Source: Spirochaetota bacterium
GTDB lineage: Bacteria > Spirochaetota > UBA4802 > JAFGJZ01
Direction: 5' to 3'
DNA: 5,275 nucleotides
Assembly (NCBI GenBank): GCA_022704645.1
Contig: JAKJGA010000124.1
Location: forward strand, 1-5,275
The position numbers and the translations under genes were made by a program. The first letter of the stretch is position 1. The number at the start of each line of letters is the position of its first letter. The notes beneath the pieces were generated by a model. That model worked only from the letters and a program-made list of their open reading frames with translations. It had not been told where the DNA came from and searched no databases. Shown here piece after piece: positions 1-4,634 of the stretch.

Positions 1-69
1 GATGATAATAAAGCATACATCAATATTATGAAACAAAATCTTGCTGTTCTAAAAAAGGCTTTTGATTGA
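1..69 (+). CDS. C-terminal end of a probable zinc/manganese ABC transporter solute-binding protein (partial)
   Basis: An open frame enters from the left edge and gives 22 residues ending in YINIMKQNLAVLKKAFD, then a TGA stop at 67-69. A Y-x-x-x-M-x-x-N-x-x-x-L pattern close to the C-terminus is typical of the ZnuA/TroA cluster A-I metal-binding lipoproteins and periplasmic proteins, whose last helix looks like this. The assignment rests on that short tail and on position: it sits directly before, and overlaps by 4 bases, an ATPase and an ABC-3 family permease, the usual order of such importers. The protein would capture Zn2+ or Mn2+ outside the membrane and hand it to the permease. The metal-binding residues lie outside the window, so the metal cannot be judged. 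Confidence 0.68.
   Translation, partial: DDNKAYINIMKQNLAVLKKAFD
53..58 (+). promoter_or_regulatory. Ribosome binding site for the ATPase gene
   Basis: AAAAGG lies 7 bases before the TTG at 66. It supports TTG as the start codon, since no ATG occurs in frame until well past the Walker A motif. The site is inside the coding end of the preceding gene. Confidence 0.6.
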
Positions 70-848
70 ATAATCACTGCTCATCATCATGCGGCGGATG
101 CAGCACAATCATCCGCTCGCTTTCGGTTCAATTTTCCGGAAGAAAAGCCGTTTCTGATATCAGCCTGTCTTTCTCCTGCGGAGAACTGACTGCAATCATC
201 GGGCCCAACGGCGGAGGAAAAACAAGCATTCTCAAATCAATTCTCGGAGAAATTCCGTATTCGGGAAAAATCGATTTCTGTATTTCTTCCGGCAAAAAAA
301 AGCCTCGGATAGGATATCTTCCGCAGAAAATCGCCGTACAAAAAGACTCGCCTGTAAGCGTCTGCGATTTTCTTCTTCTTTCAGAAGGATATCCTTTCAC
401 GTGGCTTCGCGTTTCTAAAAAGCGCAGAGAAATGAAAATCAAACTGCTCGAAATAGTTTCAGCAGAAAATCTCATAGACCGCCGCATAGGAGAACTTTCA
501 GGCGGTGAACTTCAGAGAGTTCTTCTTGCGGCTTCAATCAATCCTGTTCCGGATATTCTTCTGCTGGACGAACCAGTCACGGCGCTTGATTCGAAAGGAA
601 TCGATATTTTTTACGAACTGATTTGTTCTCTCAGAAAAAAATTCCACATGACGATTCTCGTCGTCTCGCATGATATAGGTGCAATTTCAAAACACGCCGA
701 CAAAATGTATCTCATAAATGAAAAAGTAATAACTCACGGAACTCCTTCCGAAGTTATTTCAAGCAGAGAGTTCCGCCGCGAAATGGGAGAAGTTTACTTT
801 AGGCTTTCCGGAGCAAAATCAGATCACCATATTTACGGCGGTTTATGA
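66..848 (+). CDS. znuC: Zinc/manganese-type ABC importer ATP-binding protein, ZnuC/TroB-like
   Basis: This is the cytoplasmic ATPase (260 residues) that powers a cluster A-I metal importer. All nucleotide-binding motifs are visible: Walker A GPNGGGKT at residues 46-53, Q-loop Gln87 in YLPQK, signature LSGGE at 144-148, Walker B ILLLDEP at 164-170, D-loop ALD at 173-175 and switch His202 in SHD. The text around Walker A (CGELTAIIGPNGGGKT) and the GYLPQK box are typical of the ZnuC/TroB/MntB family. The start is TTG, overlapping the upstream stop as TTGA, which implies translational coupling; the 3' end overlaps the permease start as ATGA. An unusual feature is a 12-residue N-terminal stretch with His4, Cys5, Cys9 and Cys12 before the first strand of the ABC domain, which could bind metal. 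Zinc versus manganese is not decided by the sequence; the gene symbol is by family resemblance. Confidence 0.92.
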   Translation: MNNHCSSSCGGCSTIIRSLSVQFSGRKAVSDISLSFSCGELTAIIGPNGGGKTSILKSILGEIPYSGKIDFCISSGKKKPRIGYLPQKIAVQKDSPVSVCDFLLLSEGYPFTWLRVSKKRREMKIKLLEIVSAENLIDRRIGELSGGELQRVLLAASINPVPDILLLDEPVTALDSKGIDIFYELICSLRKKFHMTILVVSHDIGAISKHADKMYLINEKVITHGTPSEVISSREFRREMGEVYFRLSGAKSDHHIYGGL

Positions 849-1690
849 TGCAATTCTGGTACTCGATCATCGAAATACTTCCTTTTGAATGGACAGAATA
901 CGGCTTCATGAAAACGGCTCTTCTTGCCGTTATGATAATTTCACCGGCAATAGCTCTCACCGGCACAATGGTTGTCGGAAACCGCATGTCGTTTTTTTCT
1001 CATGTTATCGGACATTCAGCACTAACCGGTCTTGCAGTCGGTCTTCTTTTTTCTACTGCGGATCCTAGACCTGTAATGATTCTCTTTGCAGTAATTCTTG
1101 CTGTTGCAATTAACATTTTTTTATCACTGACAAAAGCCGACGGAGACACAGTAATGGGGGTTTTCGCTTCAGCGACTACCGCCCTCGGAATAGCTCTTCT
1201 CAGCAGAGGGGGTTCTTTTTCAAAATATACAGTTTACTTAATCGGTGATATTCTATCGATAACGCCATCAGAGATAGTATACCTTGCAGTCATTCTTGCG
1301 GCAGTAATCTTATTCTGGATTTTCCTTTCAGGAAGAATTTCCCTGATAAGCGTTGAGCCTTCTCTTCTTTACGGAAAAATTATCAATCCCTTCATTGTCA
1401 AAACAGTTTTTTCAATTCTTGTCGCACTGATAGTAATTCTTTCAATAAAATGGGTTGGAATTCTTATAATCAATTCTCTCTTCATTCTTCCCGCAGCAGC
1501 GGCAAGAATTCACGCAAAAAATCTCAGAGCATACTTTGCGCTTTCAGCACTCATCGGTCTAGTATCGGGAATCGCCGGTCTTATGATATCTTATTATACT
1601 GAAAGTTCGTGCGGAGCGGCTGTAGTTCTTGTTTCAGCAGGAATTTACGCCGTATCAGTTCTCTTAAAACATATAAGGCACAGAATCTGA
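845..1690 (+). CDS. znuB: Zinc/manganese-type ABC importer permease, ZnuB/TroC-like (ABC-3 family)
   Basis: This 281-residue inner-membrane protein is hydrophobic throughout, with roughly eight membrane segments (about residues 22-44, 55-70, 76-95, 104-120, 143-162, 184-200, 203-220 and 229-250, with a further hydrophobic stretch at 257-275). Family marks are the N-terminal G-x-x-x-V-x-x-x-R-M-S-F region (40-50), SHVIGHSALTGLAVG (52-66) and the conserved IKWVGILIINSLFILPAAAA helix (201-220). It forms the channel for the metal delivered by the binding protein and pairs with the preceding ATPase. The ATG at 845 overlaps the ATPase stop as ATGA; a second ATG follows at once at 848, so either may be used. 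Only a weak GGCGG lies upstream, so initiation probably relies on coupling. The last codons are part of a hairpin that encloses the stop codon. Confidence 0.92.
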   Translation: MMQFWYSIIEILPFEWTEYGFMKTALLAVMIISPAIALTGTMVVGNRMSFFSHVIGHSALTGLAVGLLFSTADPRPVMILFAVILAVAINIFLSLTKADGDTVMGVFASATTALGIALLSRGGSFSKYTVYLIGDILSITPSEIVYLAVILAAVILFWIFLSGRISLISVEPSLLYGKIINPFIVKTVFSILVALIVILSIKWVGILIINSLFILPAAAARIHAKNLRAYFALSALIGLVSGIAGLMISYYTESSCGAAVVLVSAGIYAVSVLLKHIRHRI

Positions 1691-1706
1691 TTCTGCGCCT
1701 TATTTT
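1673..1706 (+). terminator. Hairpin overlapping the permease stop codon, likely intrinsic terminator
   Basis: Bases 1673-1686 pair with 1690-1703: 13 of 14 positions are complementary, with one A-C mismatch (1680 against 1696) and a 3-base loop CTG at 1687-1689. The stem holds two GC-containing blocks, and a short T run (1703-1706) follows on the + strand. The stop codon TGA at 1688-1690 lies in the loop and first pair. The pairing is far too long for chance in such a short distance. The T run is weak, so termination efficiency is uncertain. The structure is also possible on the - strand, where the tail is poorer in T. Confidence 0.72.
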
Positions 1707-1725
1707 AAATCAAATTGGAAATATT

Positions 1726-1757
1726 TAAAAACGCTTCCTGTAACGAAAGCGTTTTTA
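1726..1757. terminator. Bidirectional rho-independent terminator between convergent operons
   Basis: A perfect 11-base inverted repeat pairs 1726-1736 (TAAAAACGCTT) with 1747-1757 (AAGCGTTTTTA) around a 10-base loop. The A run on one arm and T run on the other give a U-tract at the base of the stem in either direction. It lies in the gap between the permease stop and the nickel transporter stop (at 1766 on the - strand), so it can end both transcripts. For the - strand operon it is the first structure met after the last gene, 8 bases past the stop codon. Confidence 0.8.
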
Positions 1758-1765
1758 TGACTGAT

Positions 1766-2680
1766 CTATTTTTTCAAAACAGCCTTAGCAGTTTTTCTAA
1801 AAAATAACCCTGCGATCAAAACCGAAATCATAATTAAAAGAATTCCGAAAGCACCTGCAAGAGAAACTGCCCAGAATTTATCACTTCCTGAAACGGTATA
1901 ATCAGAAAGCGGAGTAACAAAAAGAGGTGCGCTTTCTTTTAATATGCCAAGATTTTCAGCAGCGGATTCGAGCCCGTCAGGAAAGGAACTCGCAAAAGGC
2001 GAAAGAATAAGAGCCATTATAAAAGCTGCCAAAATTATAAGAGACTTATTCCACATGCGGTCATTTGATTGCAATTTGATTCCTGAAAAAACTGCAGCAA
2101 AGACAACAGTTGCCGATGCTTCCGCGAGAGCTATAAGTGAATGAGGTTTCATCATTGCGCTGAATATATCTCCGGCACTTCCAGCTGTTGAAATTGATAG
2201 TTCAAACGAACAAAGTGAAGCCGCAGCGATTACAGACAGGAATGAAACAAAAAAGACACCGCTTAATCGGCTCAAAGCATTTTCATTTTTACGGAAAAAC
2301 ATCGAGTAAAGAATTCCGGCAAGACCCGCACCGACAATACTCATGTTGACGATATTGGCGCCTAAAACTGTAAGTCCGCCGTCAGAGAAAACAACAGCCT
2401 GAAGCGCAACAATCAATGCCATTGCAAGAATTCCGAAAGGTGTACCAAGCGCGATTGCGGCAAAAGCTGCTCCGAGATAGTGACCGGATGTTCCGCCGCC
2501 GATTGGGAAATTAAGCATCTGCGCTGCGAAAATAAAAGCCGCAACAGCCGCGAATAAAAACGGCGACGGTTTCTTTTTTGTTTTTAGCGCGGCATAACCC
2601 GCAATAGCGAGACCTGTAACAGCGATTCCGGCCGTTACAGGACAAACCGCTCCGTTCATCATTTGTTCTGGAATGTGCAT
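1766..2680 (-). CDS. Nickel/cobalt ECF transporter substrate-binding membrane protein, NikMN/CbiMN fusion type
   Basis: This 304-residue integral membrane protein combines a CbiM/NikM part (about residues 1-205) with a CbiN-like PDGLE part (about 215-304). The N-terminus is Met1-His2-Ile-Pro, and the family signature NFPIGGGTSGHYLG spans residues 57-70, placing a histidine at 67. In characterised NikM, nickel is bound in a square plane by the free N-terminus, His2 and His67, so the expected ligands are all present and the start codon is fixed by chemistry. The second part carries SSFPDGLE (231-238), then a loop and a final membrane helix (about 273-295). An AGGAG site precedes the ATG. Being in line with larE, larB and larC, nickel is the likelier metal; cobalt cannot be excluded. 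No EcfT or EcfA gene follows, since a terminator comes directly after it. The lar-associated homologue in lactobacilli is called LarMN. Confidence 0.9.
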   Translation of the reverse strand: MHIPEQMMNGAVCPVTAGIAVTGLAIAGYAALKTKKKPSPFLFAAVAAFIFAAQMLNFPIGGGTSGHYLGAAFAAIALGTPFGILAMALIVALQAVVFSDGGLTVLGANIVNMSIVGAGLAGILYSMFFRKNENALSRLSGVFFVSFLSVIAAASLCSFELSISTAGSAGDIFSAMMKPHSLIALAEASATVVFAAVFSGIKLQSNDRMWNKSLIILAAFIMALILSPFASSFPDGLESAAENLGILKESAPLFVTPLSDYTVSGSDKFWAVSLAGAFGILLIMISVLIAGLFFRKTAKAVLKK

Positions 2681-2687
2681 ATCAATT

Positions 2688-2692
2688 CTCCT
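2688..2692 (-). promoter_or_regulatory. Ribosome binding site for the nickel transporter gene
   Basis: On the - strand this reads AGGAG, 7 bases before the ATG at 2680. It overlaps the larC stop codon (2693-2691), so ribosomes ending larC would cover it, consistent with coupled expression. Confidence 0.75.
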
Positions 2693-3875
2693 ATTCTTTT
2701 ATTTGTGCCGTAACGGCGTTATATACTTCACGCACGGAAACTCCGTGTTTATTTGCTGCATCAGCGCATTCATCATACTCTGGTGAGAACTTCAGATACT
2801 TTCCGTTTAAATATGCTTTCTTAACAGATATTTCTCCGTAAGAAGTTTTTACTTTAGTTATGCTTCTTTCGAGTTCGGTACGTTCCACATCATAACGGCG
2901 TGTACCGAATGTCGTTGTTTCTGTAAAAATAATATCTTCCAGCGTATTCACATGATCCTTTCCGCACAATACGCTTAAGACATGGGCAGGACGCCCCTTT
3001 TTCATTATTACCGGAGTAATAAAAACATCAAGCGCTCCATTGTCCAATAACTTCGGCATTATATATGAAAAGATTTCACCGCTCATATCGTCGATATTAG
3101 TTTCAATCATAATCTTCTTTTCAGAATGGTCCATTTCGCCGATAACTGCACGCAGAACATTCGGAACTTCAAGATTACGTTTTCCCATACCGTATCCAGT
3201 TGAAGAAATTTTCATCGCCGGAAAAGAAGAAAATTCGGTCGCGATACATTTTATAATCGCGGCACCCGTCGGAGTAGTCATTTCTTTTTTTATTCCGCTT
3301 GAATAAACGGGTACGCCTTTTAAAATTTCGGCAGTCGCAGGCGCCGGAACAGGAAAAACCCCGTGAGCGCATTCAACAGTTCCTTCTCCGAGATTGAGCG
3401 GAGATGAAATTATTATATCCGGTTTAATCATATTCAGGCATACGGCAGCAGCAACGATATCAACAATTGAATCAATCGCACCGACTTCATGAAAATGAAC
3501 TTCTTCTATGCTCTTTGCATGAATCTTTGATTCTGCAGCTGCAATCTCATGAAATATTTTCAGACTGAGTTCTTTAACAGATGAATCCAGGGGGGAAGAA
3601 TTAATAATATCTGAAATATCCTTAAAATTTCTCGAATGATGGTGGTGATGATGAGAATGATGCGAATGCTCTTCTTCTATTATAACATTAAAATCAGTTC
3701 CGCTGATTCCGTTTTTTAAAGCCTTTTTAATCTCGATACGATATCCATGAAGATGCAGAGAATCAAGACTATTCAATAATTCTTTTTCATCGGCACCTAA
3801 ATCTATCAGCGCTCCGACTGTCATGTCACCGCTGATTCCTGCAAAGCAGTCAAAATACAAAACTTTATTTTTCAC
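2691..3875 (-). CDS. larC: LarC, nickel insertion enzyme of nickel-pincer cofactor synthesis (CTP-dependent cyclometallase)
   Basis: The 394-residue product matches the LarC/DUF111 nickel insertion family over its full length. Visible marks are YFDCFAGISGDM (7-18), EEVHFHEVGAIDSIVDI (124-140), the HGVFPVPAPAT stretch (171-181), TPTGAA (201-206), ETNIDDMSGE (258-267) and KKGRPAHVL (292-300). LarC inserts nickel into the dithiolated pyridinium mononucleotide, forming carbon-nickel and sulfur-nickel bonds while consuming CTP. Between the first two conserved blocks lies a polyhistidine tract, residues 70-80, with nine histidines in eleven positions, likely a nickel-holding loop. In Lactobacillus plantarum LarC is made from two overlapping frames by programmed frameshifting; here it is one continuous frame. 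The start is GTG at 3875, 7 bases after an AAAGGA site and 3 bases after the larB stop. Confidence 0.95.
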   Translation of the reverse strand: MKNKVLYFDCFAGISGDMTVGALIDLGADEKELLNSLDSLHLHGYRIEIKKALKNGISGTDFNVIIEEEHSHHSHHHHHHSRNFKDISDIINSSPLDSSVKELSLKIFHEIAAAESKIHAKSIEEVHFHEVGAIDSIVDIVAAAVCLNMIKPDIIISSPLNLGEGTVECAHGVFPVPAPATAEILKGVPVYSSGIKKEMTTPTGAAIIKCIATEFSSFPAMKISSTGYGMGKRNLEVPNVLRAVIGEMDHSEKKIMIETNIDDMSGEIFSYIMPKLLDNGALDVFITPVIMKKGRPAHVLSVLCGKDHVNTLEDIIFTETTTFGTRRYDVERTELERSITKVKTSYGEISVKKAYLNGKYLKFSPEYDECADAANKHGVSVREVYNAVTAQIKE

Positions 3876-3878
3876 TCG

Positions 3879-4634
3879 TCATTCCTTTATCTGTCTGTTA
3901 ATAAGAGATGCGGCATATCCCGCTCCAAAACCGTTATCAATATTCACAACCGTTACACCGCTTGCACAGCTGTTAAGCATAGCAAGCAAAGCCGCAATCC
4001 CTCCGAAGCTCGCACCGTATCCAACACTTGTAGGTACAGCAATCACAGGTTTATCAGTAAGACCTCCGACAACACTTGCAAGCGCGCCCTCCATTCCAGC
4101 AACAGCAATAACCACACCGGCAGAAAGCAGTTTGTCACGCGCAGAAAGGAGACGGTGAATTCCAGCTACTCCGGCATCATAAACACGTTCAACTCTGTTT
4201 CCTGTTTTTTCAGCGGTGACAGCAGCTTCTTCCGCAACTGAAATATCAGATGTTCCGGCCGAAAGAACAAGAACTGTTTTAGAATTCATCACAAGAGGTT
4301 TATTTTCTACATAAAAAATACCGGCTACATCAAAATATTCTCCCAGAGGAAAATGAGCAGATAGAAATTCCGCGGTTTCTTTCTTCATTCGGCTGGCAAG
4401 AACATTGCTTCCGTTTTCATTCATTCTTTTAACTATCGCAAGAATCTGTTCAGGCGTTTTGCCGGGGCAGAAAATCACCTCCGGAAATCCAGTCCGGATT
4501 TCACGGTGATTATCGATTTTTGCAAAACCCATATCATCAAAAGGAAGATGACGAAGTTTTTGAAGCGCTTCTTTTATATCAAGAGATCCCTTTCTGACTT
4601 CTTCGAGCAGACTCACAAGAATATCTTCCCTCAA
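3879..4634 (-). CDS. larB: LarB, pyridinium-3,5-biscarboxylic acid mononucleotide synthase
   Basis: LarB (251 residues here, a usual length) performs the first step of nickel-pincer cofactor synthesis: it carboxylates the pyridinium ring of nicotinic acid adenine dinucleotide and cleaves the phosphoanhydride, releasing AMP. The N-terminal region matches the family (DDMGFAKIDNHREIRTGFPE, 33-52), and the C-terminal PurE-like carboxylase core shows SAGTSD (125-130), AGMEGALASVVGGL (179-192), VPTSVGYGASFGG (200-212) and LNSCASGVTVVNIDNGFGAG (220-239). Cys223 in NSCASG corresponds to the cysteine reported to form a covalent adduct with the nicotinate ring in the Lactobacillus plantarum enzyme. The TTG start overlaps the larE stop as TTGA and is preceded by a strong AAGGAG. 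The alternative in-frame GTG six codons later lacks such a site. larC follows after 3 bases. Confidence 0.95.
   Translation of the reverse strand: MREDILVSLLEEVRKGSLDIKEALQKLRHLPFDDMGFAKIDNHREIRTGFPEVIFCPGKTPEQILAIVKRMNENGSNVLASRMKKETAEFLSAHFPLGEYFDVAGIFYVENKPLVMNSKTVLVLSAGTSDISVAEEAAVTAEKTGNRVERVYDAGVAGIHRLLSARDKLLSAGVVIAVAGMEGALASVVGGLTDKPVIAVPTSVGYGASFGGIAALLAMLNSCASGVTVVNIDNGFGAGYAASLINRQIKE
3883..3888 (-). promoter_or_regulatory. Ribosome binding site that sets the GTG start of larC
   Basis: The - strand reads AAAGGA, followed by 7 bases and GTG. The encoded MKNKVLYFDCFAGISGDM matches the usual LarC N-terminus, so this GTG is preferred over any internal start. The site lies in the last codons of larB. 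Confidence 0.68.

Noticed and set aside
128..487. 119-residue open frame on the - strand inside the ATPase gene
   Set aside because: It lies fully antisense to a gene with intact Walker and signature motifs, has no family-like sequence and no ribosome binding context; it reflects codon structure of the real gene.
799..987. 62-residue - strand frame across the ATPase/permease junction
   Set aside because: It is antisense to two well-supported genes and has no recognisable family features.
1691..1765. Small RNA gene or promoter in the convergent gap
   Set aside because: The gap is filled by hairpin arms and AT-rich linker; no -35/-10 pair is convincing and two terminators explain the structure.
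3175..3372. 65-residue Cys/Arg-rich - strand frame within larC
   Set aside because: It is another frame of the strand that codes the conserved LarC core; no homology is recognisable.
3640..3670. Short GATGATG-like repeat on the + strand
   Set aside because: It is the complement of histidine codons in larC, not a separate repeat element or array.
3823..4158. 111-residue open frame on the + strand, rich in Ala, Pro and Thr, opposite larB and the start of larC
   Set aside because: It is antisense to conserved LarB motifs, and its composition is what the reverse complement of Ala/Gly/Val-rich codons gives. The same holds for + strand frames at 1944-2144, 3040-3306, 4506-4811, 4869-5063 and 4918-5130.
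4614..4616. GTG at codon 7 of larB as an alternative start
   Set aside because: The strong AAGGAG is correctly spaced for the TTG at 4634 and the TTGA overlap fits operon coupling; the GTG has no comparable site.
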